Shown in pieces: positions 1-6,915 of a stretch of DNA of 32,889 nucleotides. The translations under genes and the position numbers were made by a program. Position 1 is the stretch's first letter. Every line of letters starts with the position of its first letter. Source of the DNA: Clostridium sp. (lineage in GTDB: Bacteria > Bacillota > Clostridia > Lachnospirales > Lachnospiraceae); the NCBI GenBank assembly GCA_023664385.1, contig JAMPFU010000034.1:1-32889 (forward strand). The letters run 5' to 3'. The notes under the pieces were generated by a model, which was given only the letters and a program-made list of their open reading frames with translations, had not been told where the DNA came from and searched no databases.

Positions 1-55
<55 letters not shown>

Positions 56-63
56 CCCTAATT

Positions 64-1926
64 ATGGATATTGATAAATATGTAAACACGAATCCGACAA
101 AGGAAGAAATGACAAAACAACTGCGCCTTGACGCTGCTCTTATGGAGTGCGTGAGGACGCTTTATTTTAGTGATGACGTAAATGCCGCAATCAATGAAAT
201 ATTAAAAATTATCGCAGGCTTTCACAATGCTGATAGGGCATATATATTTGAGTTTGACAAGGAACAGTCGGTTGTAAATAATACATATGAATGGTGTAAG
301 GAAAATATTGAACCGCAGATAGATGTGCTTCAGGGCATTGATATTGCCGTTATCGACAGATGGATGGTCCAGTTTGAGACAAAGGGAGAATTTTACATTA
401 ATTCCCTTGATGTGGAAGCAGATAAGGAGTCCGATGAATATGAGATTTTAGCCGCTCAGGATATCGAAAGCCTTATGGCGGCACCACTGAAGCTTGACGG
501 TGAAATTGTAGGATTTGTAGGTGTTGATAATCCTGCTGACAACACAGATACGCTTTTCCTTATGCAGTCTGCCGCTGCATTTGTTGTAAATGATATTCAA
601 AGGCGTGTTACATTAGAGCAGAAAATGATAGGCGCCATTTCCAATATATACATTTCCATGCATTATTTGAATATTCCTGAAAATACGCAGATAGAATTTC
701 AAAGCAATTCGGACATAAGGAAATATGTAAACAGACATGAGGATGCTGACGTACAGATGCGTGAGGTTGTATCTGCACTGATAGATAAGGAATATGTTAT
801 GCAGATGCATGAGTTTACAAATCTGCACACCCTGAATGAGCGTATGAAGGGACAAAAAATAATCAGTCAGGAGTTTCTTGCAGCTAACGGACATTGGTGC
901 AGAGCGAGCTTTATATATGTAAGCAGGGATGACGAGGAAAATATTATACAGACCATTTTTACCATTAGATATATTGACAGGGAAAAGCAAAAGGAGCTTG
1001 AATATCAAAGAGCGCTGAAAAAGGCGCTTGAAAATCAGAATGAGGTATATACCGAAATTATGAATATGCAAAACTGCGGACTCATTGCAATTATTCCTGA
1101 GGATAAAAAGGTGCTTATGGTTAATGATGTGGCAAAGGAGCTGTTTGCGTCCTCACATATGAATCAGTCTGACATTGATATTGACAGGGATTTTGTTGAA
1201 AAAATAATGTCAGACGAAAAGGAGGAAATGTTTGTTAATATCCGAAAGCTCACAGAACCTGGGGAAAGCTATGTGTGTGAATATATGCTGCCTAGTGGAA
1301 AGGATTACATTTATATCATGTCCCATTCAAAGGTAGTTGTTTTGCAGAATGGTACAAAAGTGCGTATTTCTTCCCTGACAGACATAACGGATAAAAAGAA
1401 GCAGGAGCAGAAGCTTATCCTGCTTTCCCGTACAGATGCGCTTACGGGCATAAACAACAGAGGAAGCGGAGAGCATGAGATTGAGGAAATGCTTGCAGAG
1501 GACATATGTGGAATGTTCTGCCTGTTTGATATTGATAAGTTTAAATCCGTAAATGACGATTACGGTCATATTGTAGGTGACAAGGTTCTGATAGAAATTG
1601 CAAATTGTCTTAAAAAATGCTTCAATAATGCAGACGTGCTTATGAGGCTTGGCGGAGATGAATTTGCGGTATATGCCATAGGCGTTGACAGTGAAGAAAA
1701 AGGAGAAGAAAAAATAAAAAGCTTCTTTCAGGAGGTCGATAAAATATCCATACCTGAAATGGGACAACGCGGCATCTCTGTCAGCTTAGGAGCTGTAATC
1801 AGGCAAAAGGGCAGCAGTAAGAACTTTGACTGGCTTTACCAAAAAGCGGATTCGGCAATGTATATATGTAAGAATAACAAAGGGAATTATTATGGCTTTT
1901 ACAGACCGGAGGATAAGGAGCCGTAA
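64..1926 (+). CDS. GAF-PAS-GGDEF diguanylate cyclase, 5' end possibly outside window
   Basis: This is a cytosolic signalling enzyme predicted to make cyclic di-GMP from two GTP. Domains in order: a GAF domain at about residues 27-180, a PAS-like region at about 190-310, a second PAS-like region at about 325-440, and a GGDEF domain at about 450-612 with an intact GGDEF at residues 530-534. The product-inhibition I-site (RxxD) is degenerate: the Arg is Asn521, while Asp524 remains. No transmembrane segment is seen, so the signal is probably intracellular. The ATG at 64 has no ribosome binding site; codons for Pro, Leu and Ile and the AGCA repeat lie directly upstream in the same open frame. The real start is therefore probably upstream of the window, and the 620 residues given are a minimum. 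The catalytic call is firm; the start is not. Confidence 0.9.
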   Translation: MDIDKYVNTNPTKEEMTKQLRLDAALMECVRTLYFSDDVNAAINEILKIIAGFHNADRAYIFEFDKEQSVVNNTYEWCKENIEPQIDVLQGIDIAVIDRWMVQFETKGEFYINSLDVEADKESDEYEILAAQDIESLMAAPLKLDGEIVGFVGVDNPADNTDTLFLMQSAAAFVVNDIQRRVTLEQKMIGAISNIYISMHYLNIPENTQIEFQSNSDIRKYVNRHEDADVQMREVVSALIDKEYVMQMHEFTNLHTLNERMKGQKIISQEFLAANGHWCRASFIYVSRDDEENIIQTIFTIRYIDREKQKELEYQRALKKALENQNEVYTEIMNMQNCGLIAIIPEDKKVLMVNDVAKELFASSHMNQSDIDIDRDFVEKIMSDEKEEMFVNIRKLTEPGESYVCEYMLPSGKDYIYIMSHSKVVVLQNGTKVRISSLTDITDKKKQEQKLILLSRTDALTGINNRGSGEHEIEEMLAEDICGMFCLFDIDKFKSVNDDYGHIVGDKVLIEIANCLKKCFNNADVLMRLGGDEFAVYAIGVDSEEKGEEKIKSFFQEVDKISIPEMGQRGISVSLGAVIRQKGSSKNFDWLYQKADSAMYICKNNKGNYYGFYRPEDKEP

Positions 1927-1958
1927 TAAAAACAGCAGAATTTCCCTTTTTATTTTCA

Positions 1959-1987
1959 TTGACACATGGGTATACTTTAAATATAAT
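1959..1987 (+). promoter_or_regulatory. consensus sigma-A promoter of the toxin-antitoxin operon
   Basis: TTGACA at 1959-1964 and TATAAT at 1982-1987 are separated by 17 bp, both boxes matching consensus exactly. It lies just after the cyclase stop codon and 55 bp before the antitoxin ATG. Confidence 0.85.
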
Positions 1988-1991
1988 AGAA

Positions 1992-2019
1992 GTACGAAAA
2001 TAAATACAAAAAAACGTAC
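1992..2019. promoter_or_regulatory. possible autoregulatory operator of the antitoxin
   Basis: An inverted pair GTACG (1992-1996) and CGTAC (2015-2019) sits between the promoter and the antitoxin ribosome binding site. YefM-family antitoxins are known to bind short palindromes with a GTAC core near their own promoter. Assigning this pair that role is inference from position and core sequence only. Confidence 0.4.
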
Positions 2020-2042
2020 ATTTTTTGGAAGGGGGGCAAATT

Positions 2043-2300
2043 ATGTTAGCAGTAAAATCTGTAAATGTTCGAGATAATTTCAAGGAATGGTGTGATAAAA
2101 TCAGCATGGGGGAAACGGTTGTTATTTCACGACCACGGAACGAAAATATTTACATGATAAATGAAGCAGAATATAATGCGTTGCAGAAAGCAAAACGTAA
2201 TGCAGAATACCTTGATATGCTGGATAAGTCAGATAAAGAATTAAGAGATGGAAAAGTAATTGTCAAGACCATGGAAGAACTGGAAGCTATGGAGAATTGA
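2043..2300 (+). CDS. yefM: YefM/Phd-family antitoxin
   Basis: An 85-residue protein of the Phd/YefM antitoxin family, which neutralises a partner RNase toxin and represses its own operon. The N-terminal half has the family pattern: an AVKSVNVRDNFKEW start, then a central VVISRPRNENIYMINEAEY segment. The acidic C-terminal tail (EELEAMEN) is the part that normally wraps the toxin. I chose the ATG at 2043 because GGAAGGGGGG lies 6 bases upstream; an in-frame TTG at 2025 would place that site inside the gene. The toxin start lies 4 bases after this stop, which fits translational coupling. The gene looks intact. Confidence 0.88.
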   Translation: MLAVKSVNVRDNFKEWCDKISMGETVVISRPRNENIYMINEAEYNALQKAKRNAEYLDMLDKSDKELRDGKVIVKTMEELEAMEN

Positions 2301-2304
2301 AGCC

Positions 2305-2541
2305 GTGAATATTTTATTTACAGATACAGGCTGGGAACAATATACAAAATGGCAGGTACAAGACAAAAAAACTATAAAACGAATAAACCAGTTGCTTAAA
2401 AGCATAAATCGAGATGGGGCAATGCAGGGTATAGGAAAGCCGGAATTATTAAAGCATGATAAATCAGGACTATACAGCAGACGAATAGACGATACAAACC
2501 GTCTTGTATATGAAATATCAAATAATCAAATAATCAAATAA
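2305..2541 (+). pseudogene. yoeB: YoeB/Txe-family mRNA interferase toxin, C-terminus lost by 8-bp duplication
   Basis: The toxin of the YefM/YoeB pair, a ribosome-dependent mRNA endonuclease in its family. The GTG at 2305 gives a family-like N-terminus (MNILFTDTGWEQY), followed by GIGKPELLKH and SRRIDDTNRLVYEI. Equivalents of the catalytic Glu (E47) and Arg residues (R60/R66) are present. The frame stops at 2541 after 78 residues, before the family's terminal His-Tyr. The 8-bp unit AATAATCA is duplicated at 2521-2536. Removing one unit on paper restores the frame to a stop at 2574-2576 and adds VKSCKGHYEI after QII, giving 87 residues with the expected His-Tyr at 84-85. As read here the toxin should lack its catalytic His. 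It may be an inactivated gene or a slippage-reversible state. Confidence 0.85.
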
Positions 2542-2542
2542 T
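2521..2542. repeat. 8-bp tandem duplication in the toxin gene
   Basis: The unit AATAATCA occurs at 2521-2528 and 2529-2536, followed by a partial copy at 2537-2542. A degenerate copy (AAATATCA) precedes it at 2513-2520. The extra unit shifts the toxin frame and creates the stop at 2539-2541. Confidence 0.9.
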
Positions 2543-2585
2543 TGTAAAGTCCTGCAAAGGACATTATGAGATTTAAGACTGAAAA

Positions 2586-2640
2586 GAACTCCGTTCATTA
2601 GACTTTGAGATTGTCTAATAAATGGGGTTCATTTATTTTC
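2586..2640 (+). terminator. terminator of the toxin-antitoxin operon
   Basis: An 18-nt imperfect inverted repeat (2586-2603 with 2613-2630, with three G:U or mismatch positions) encloses a 9-nt loop and is followed by a T-rich stretch at 2631-2640. It lies 10 bp after the restored-frame toxin stop. Confidence 0.7.
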
Positions 2641-2669
2641 TCCTGTTCACAAATCTTTCACAAATTTTA

Positions 2670-2696
2670 TTAGCACTCACTATTGACGAGTGCTAA
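2670..2696. promoter_or_regulatory. CIRCE operator (HrcA binding site)
   Basis: TTAGCACTC, nine bases, then GAGTGCTAA: an exact match to the CIRCE inverted repeat bound by the heat-shock repressor HrcA. It lies 115 bp before the Hsp20 gene and overlaps the -35 element of its promoter, so HrcA binding should block transcription until heat stress. Confidence 0.96.
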
Positions 2697-2711
2697 TAAT
2701 TATGTTATAAC
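2683..2711 (+). promoter_or_regulatory. sigma-A promoter of the Hsp20 gene
   Basis: TTGACG at 2683-2688 lies inside the CIRCE element, and TATAAC at 2706-2711 follows after 17 bp. The overlap with the operator explains repression by HrcA. Confidence 0.75.
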
Positions 2712-2810
2712 AGTTATAGAACAAGGAAATGGATATGAAATGAATAAAAAATCCATTACCTGTTCAGAGTAAACAATAAATCTTTTTATATATGAATGGA
2801 GGAATGACTT

Positions 2811-3248
2811 ATGATGTTACCTAGTTTATTTGGAGAGAACCTGTTGGATGATTTTTTTGATATACCTTCCTTTAAGAGCTTTGCAAGCAGTGGAAAGCTA
2901 CCGCAGAATATTATGCATACGGATGTAAAGGAAAAGGAGAATGGCTTTGAGATTTACATGAATCTTCCGGGTGTTAAAAAGGAGGACGTAAAGGCGGAGC
3001 TTAAAAACGGATACCTTACGGTAAATGCTTCCACGAATTCATCAAGTGATACGAAGGATGAGGACGGAAAATATATTCGCAGGGAGCGCTACAGTGGTTC
3101 ATGCAGCAGAAGCTTTTATGTTGGAAATCAGATTACGCAGGAGGACATTAAGGCGAAATTTGAGGACGGCGTATTAAGGATTGATGTTCCTAAAATTGAC
3201 CCTAAGGCTGCCGTAGAAACAAAAAATTATATATCCATTGAAGGATAA
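2811..3248 (+). CDS. small heat shock protein, Hsp20/alpha-crystallin family
   Basis: A 145-residue cytosolic ATP-independent chaperone that holds unfolding proteins. The alpha-crystallin domain spans about residues 38-140, with EIYMNLPGVKKEDVKAEL, the conserved NGYLTV strand and EDGVLRIDVPK near the end. The N-terminal arm (PSLFGENLLDDFFDIP) is the usual hydrophobic, variable segment. Two ATGs stand in tandem (2811 and 2814); GGAGGA at 2798-2803 is 7 and 10 bases away and either could be used. The gene is monocistronic, with its own CIRCE-controlled promoter upstream and a terminator downstream. Length is normal for the family. Confidence 0.96.
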   Translation: MMLPSLFGENLLDDFFDIPSFKSFASSGKLPQNIMHTDVKEKENGFEIYMNLPGVKKEDVKAELKNGYLTVNASTNSSSDTKDEDGKYIRRERYSGSCSRSFYVGNQITQEDIKAKFEDGVLRIDVPKIDPKAAVETKNYISIEG

Positions 3249-3277
3249 GCGCAGACATTTAAAAATGCTTAAAAGGA

Positions 3278-3338
3278 CTGCCGCACACGGATTTTACATT
3301 GATTTTGTATCTGTGGGCGGCAGCTTTTGCTTTTTTAT
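3278..3338 (+). terminator. terminator after the Hsp20 gene
   Basis: An inverted repeat pairs CTGCCGCACACGGA (3278-3291) with TCTGTGGGCGGCAG (3310-3323) apart from a mismatch and wobbles, followed by a T-rich run (3325-3338). Confidence 0.85.
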
Positions 3339-3417
3339 TATGGTTTTCGGAGCACTTCCTTGAACTTGTACACAGCCATGTTGTCAATTGCAGCACATAC
3401 TACAAACTGCATTTTGA

Positions 3418-3446
3418 TTGTGATTTGCCTTAAAATATGGTATGAT
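3418..3446 (+). promoter_or_regulatory. probable promoter of the exonuclease gene
   Basis: TTGTGA (3418-3423) and TATGAT (3441-3446) are spaced by 17 bp. They lie about 87 bp before the exonuclease ATG, in otherwise empty AT-rich sequence. Confidence 0.55.
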
Positions 3447-3532
3447 TTTACAAATATAAAATTTTATGGTTGGGAGAAGAAGCGTATAAATTTGCAATTC
3501 TCCATTCATAATGTAAGTATACGAGGGATAAC

Positions 3533-4231
3533 ATGCTTGGAAAAGAAAGAGGAAAACGAATAGATTACTATGTCAGCGAATACGTTGTGTTTGATTTGGA
3601 AACAACGGGAACATCTCCAAATCGTGATGCGGTCATAGAGATTTCTGCAATAAAGGTACAGGCAGGACAGGTCGTGGAGGAATTTGCTACGCTGGTCAAT
3701 CCCCAAAGACCCATTCCCTATGGCGCAAGTGCAATCAACCACATAACAGATGAGATGGTTATGGACGCTCCTTATTTTTCTCAGGTATTGATGGATTTTT
3801 TTGAATTTATCGGGGATATGGTGCTTGTAGGACACAACATACATACCTTTGATATGAATTTTATCTATCGGGATGCGGAAAAATTTTATGGAAAAATACC
3901 CGACAATGATTACATAGATACGCTTCGGATGGCAAGAGCTGTACTGCCTGAGCTTGCGCATCACAGACTTGTTGATTTGTCCGATTATTATGGAATTTCC
4001 ACCGAGGGCGCACATCGGGCGCTCAATGACTGCCGTATGAATATGCAGGTATATGAGCTGCTGGCAAAGGAGCTTTCTCCTGACAGGCTGAAAGAAAAGG
4101 GAATGAAGGTGTGTCCACGCTGTAAGAGTATAATGAAGAAAAGGAACGGACGGTACGGAGAATTTTGGGGATGTAGTGGTTATCCGAATTGCAGGTATAC
4201 GGAAAATATTGAAAATACAGTGGTATTTTAA
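3533..4231 (+). CDS. DnaQ-like 3'-5' exonuclease with C-terminal zinc ribbon
   Basis: A 232-residue DEDDh-family exonuclease related to the proofreading domains of DNA polymerase III. Exo I is DLETTG with D21 and E23, Exo II is HNIHTFDMNFI with D107, and Exo III is HRALNDC with H161 and D166, so all metal-binding and catalytic residues are present. Residues about 190-225 form a topoisomerase-I-type zinc ribbon with C194, C197, C214 and C220, which in that family binds DNA. The start at 3533 has GAGGG five bases upstream. The enzyme probably trims DNA ends in repair or replication; substrate preference cannot be read from the sequence. It stands alone, between a terminator and a promoter. Confidence 0.9.
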   Translation: MLGKERGKRIDYYVSEYVVFDLETTGTSPNRDAVIEISAIKVQAGQVVEEFATLVNPQRPIPYGASAINHITDEMVMDAPYFSQVLMDFFEFIGDMVLVGHNIHTFDMNFIYRDAEKFYGKIPDNDYIDTLRMARAVLPELAHHRLVDLSDYYGISTEGAHRALNDCRMNMQVYELLAKELSPDRLKEKGMKVCPRCKSIMKKRNGRYGEFWGCSGYPNCRYTENIENTVVF

Positions 4232-4237
4232 TATAAT
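4209..4237 (+). promoter_or_regulatory. promoter of the galactoside locus
   Basis: TTGAAA (4209-4214) and TATAAT (4232-4237) are separated by exactly 17 bp. The -35 box lies in the last codons of the exonuclease gene and the -10 box directly after its stop. Confidence 0.7.
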
Positions 4238-4273
4238 ATATAAAGATGTATTTATAAAGGAGGTACGCCGTAT

Positions 4274-6724
4274 ATGGAGAGAATTTATTTGAATAATGAC
4301 TGGAAATTCACTGAGGAATTTAGCGAAGAACTGATTGATAAGTCATATGATGACAGCGGGCTTCTTGACGTGCGCTTGCCGCACACGTGTAAAGAGGTGC
4401 CGCTGCATTATTTTGATGAAAAAGAATATCAGATGGTAAGCGGTTACCGAAGGGTGATTGATGCTCCTAAAAAATGGAAGGGGAAAACACTGCTTCTTAC
4501 ATTTGAGGGAGTTGCGCACGACAGTAAGGTTTATATAAATGGTGTGCTTGCAGGTGAGCATCACTGTGGATATACGGCATTTACAATCGATGTAAGCGAT
4601 AAGCTTATTTTGGGAGAACAAAATGTCATTACAGTAAGGGTCGACAGCAACGAAAGTCTCAATATACCTCCTTTTGGCTTTGTAATTGATTATATGACCT
4701 TTGGAGGAATTTACAGGGAGGTATATCTTGATGTAAAAAATTCCTCCTATATAGACGATGTTTTTGTTATGACGAAGCTTGCCAAGGAGGGGGGAAATTC
4801 TGCTGCTGTTTCCGAGGTTACCGTCAAGGGAATAAAGGCGGGCATAAGCATAAGGCAGTCCATCCGCAAAAAATCGGCAGATGAGGAGTTTAAGGTATTG
4901 GACGAGGACTATCCGGCAGAGGTGAATGATGCAGATAAATCTGATTGTCAAAATGAAAATGTCTCAGATGATAAAACAAGAACATATACCATAACACATA
5001 ATACAGGAAAAATTGATTTGTGGGACGTGGACAATCCCGTGCTTTATGAGCTTAAAACGGAGCTTATTTACAGGGAAAAGGTAATTGATGAAAAGACGGT
5101 TACCTTTGGTTATAGAAAGGCTGTATTCCATGAGGACGGCTTTTACCTAAACGGTAGAAAGCTGAAAATACGCGGTTTAAACAGGCATCAGAGCTACCCT
5201 TATGTGGGCTATGCCATGCCTAGTAGCATGCAGAAAATGGACGCAGACATTTTGAAAAATGAGCTTGGGCTAAATGCAGTGAGAACCTCCCACTATCCAC
5301 AGTCCCATCATTTTATTGACAGGTGTGATGAGCTGGGGCTTCTTGTGTTTACAGAGCTTCCGGGCTGGCAACACATAGGTGATGAGGCGTGGAAGCTTCA
5401 GGCAATAGAAAATGTTAAGGATATGGTTAAGCAGTACAGAAATCATGCCTCCATTATATTATGGGGCGTCCGCATAAATGAGTCGGTTGATGATGATGCG
5501 TTTTATGAGAGGACAAATGCGGCTGCGAGAGAGCTTGACCCTACAAGACCTACAGGAGGAGTGAGATGCTACAAAAACAGTAATCTTCTTGAGGATGTTT
5601 ACACCTACAATGATTTTCTTCATAACGGCAAAAATAAGGGCTGCGACAAAAAATCGGCAGTTACCTCCGATATGGCAAAGCCATACCTGATAAGCGAATA
5701 CAACGGACATATGTATCCGACAAAGCCTTTTGACTGGGAGGAGCACAGGGCAGAGCATGCAATCCGTCATGCCAATGTTCTTGACGAGGTTGCCGCACAG
5801 GAGGACATAGCGGGAAGCTTTGGCTGGTGTATGTTTGATTACAATACGCACAAGGATTTTGGAAGTGGTGACAGGATATGCTATCACGGCGTTATGGATA
5901 TGTTCAGAAATCCAAAGCTGGCAGCGGCAGTATATGCAATCCAGCAGGAGGAAAATCCTATCCTTGACATAAGCTCATCTATGGATATCGGAGAGCATCC
6001 CGGCTGCAACAGGGGCGACATTTATATTTTGACAAATGCAGACAGTGTAAAAATGTATAAGAACGACAAATTTATAAAGGAATTTTTTGCAGAGGACACG
6101 AAATATAAAAATCTGAAGCATGCGCCGATTCTTTTGGATGACTATATAGGCGATGCCCTTGAAATCGGCGAGAATATGAATCACAGACAGGCTGAGGATT
6201 TGAAGCAGATTTTAAATGAGGCTGCAAGAGTGGGGCTTTACGGATTGTCGAAGGCAATGTATCTCAAGGCGATGAAGCTGGTTGCCCGCTATCATATGAA
6301 CATGACGGATGCTGTGGAATTATATAACCGTTATATCGGAGATTGGGGAGGAAGCTCCACCGTGTACAGATTTGACGCCATCAAGGACGGCGAGGTTGTA
6401 AAGACCGTTTATCGCCAGCCGATGAAGAAGGTGTATATTAAGGCAGATATAGACCACGATAAGCTGTCCGAGAACAACACCTATGATGTGGCGGCAGTGA
6501 GAATAACAGCCACGGATGAATATGGAAATATACTAAGCTTCTTCAACGACCCGATATGTCTTAGCGTGGAGGGACCTGTGGAGCTTATCGGTCCAAGCAT
6601 CGTGTCCCTTTCAGGCGGCATGGGAGGAACATATATAAAAACAACGGGAAAGAAGGGAAAGGCGAAGCTTACAATAAGCAGCGGGCAGGCAGAGGCGGTT
6701 ACTGTAGATATAACTGTTGTATAA
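4274..6724 (+). CDS. glycoside hydrolase family 2 protein, probable beta-galactosidase
   Basis: An 816-residue retaining glycosidase without a signal peptide, so it should act on sugars after import. The GH2 order is visible: a sugar-binding jelly-roll domain (about 1-155), an immunoglobulin-like domain (about 155-285, with a charged insert around 200-235), a TIM barrel (about 285-570) and extra C-terminal beta domains. The WGVRINE motif places the acid/base at E403, and LISEYNGH places the nucleophile at E475. The ribosome binding site AAAGGAGGT lies 9 bases before the ATG. Neighbouring symporter and GH36 genes argue for a galactoside substrate, but GH2 also includes beta-glucuronidases and beta-mannosidases, so the exact sugar is inferred. 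Confidence 0.88.
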   Translation: MERIYLNNDWKFTEEFSEELIDKSYDDSGLLDVRLPHTCKEVPLHYFDEKEYQMVSGYRRVIDAPKKWKGKTLLLTFEGVAHDSKVYINGVLAGEHHCGYTAFTIDVSDKLILGEQNVITVRVDSNESLNIPPFGFVIDYMTFGGIYREVYLDVKNSSYIDDVFVMTKLAKEGGNSAAVSEVTVKGIKAGISIRQSIRKKSADEEFKVLDEDYPAEVNDADKSDCQNENVSDDKTRTYTITHNTGKIDLWDVDNPVLYELKTELIYREKVIDEKTVTFGYRKAVFHEDGFYLNGRKLKIRGLNRHQSYPYVGYAMPSSMQKMDADILKNELGLNAVRTSHYPQSHHFIDRCDELGLLVFTELPGWQHIGDEAWKLQAIENVKDMVKQYRNHASIILWGVRINESVDDDAFYERTNAAARELDPTRPTGGVRCYKNSNLLEDVYTYNDFLHNGKNKGCDKKSAVTSDMAKPYLISEYNGHMYPTKPFDWEEHRAEHAIRHANVLDEVAAQEDIAGSFGWCMFDYNTHKDFGSGDRICYHGVMDMFRNPKLAAAVYAIQQEENPILDISSSMDIGEHPGCNRGDIYILTNADSVKMYKNDKFIKEFFAEDTKYKNLKHAPILLDDYIGDALEIGENMNHRQAEDLKQILNEAARVGLYGLSKAMYLKAMKLVARYHMNMTDAVELYNRYIGDWGGSSTVYRFDAIKDGEVVKTVYRQPMKKVYIKADIDHDKLSENNTYDVAAVRITATDEYGNILSFFNDPICLSVEGPVELIGPSIVSLSGGMGGTYIKTTGKKGKAKLTISSGQAEAVTVDITVV

Positions 6725-6732
6725 GAAATACA

Positions 6733-6885
6733 ATAGGTAATTGCGAAACTAACATTTTATTAATATACGTTGTCGAAAATATACAACTTCAATTCAGGGC
6801 ACGCTTACGCTTAACGCCCTGCTTATGAACTTGTATATTTTCTCCAACTTACGTTATTATAAAGCAGAGTTTCGCAATTGCCTAT
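6733..6885. repeat. 153-nt foldback element between GH2 and symporter genes
   Basis: The outer arms ATAGGTAATTGCGAAACT (6733-6750) and AGTTTCGCAATTGCCTAT (6868-6885) pair with one G:U. Nested arms follow: GAAAATATACAA (6775-6786) with TTGTATATTTTC (6831-6842), exact, and CAGGGC (6795-6800) with GCCCTG (6816-6821), exact. No coding frame is evident. It could be a non-autonomous repeat element or an RNA structure that tunes expression of the downstream genes. Confidence 0.85.
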
Positions 6886-6915
6886 AATCAATACAAATAT
6901 AAGGGGTGAGAAAAT

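Noticed and set aside
2025-2042. TTG start for the antitoxin
   Set aside because: It would place the ribosome binding site inside the gene; the ATG at 2043 is correctly spaced.
3338-3412. Short - strand ORF of 24 residues (MQFVVCAAIDNMAVYKFKEV...)
   Set aside because: It reads like protein but has no ribosome binding site, no neighbour in the same direction and lies in an intergenic gap; possibly a remnant, but not supported as a gene.
3327-3563. ORF of 78 codons before the exonuclease
   Set aside because: It begins in the T-run of the Hsp20 terminator, spans a promoter and overlaps the exonuclease start in another frame.
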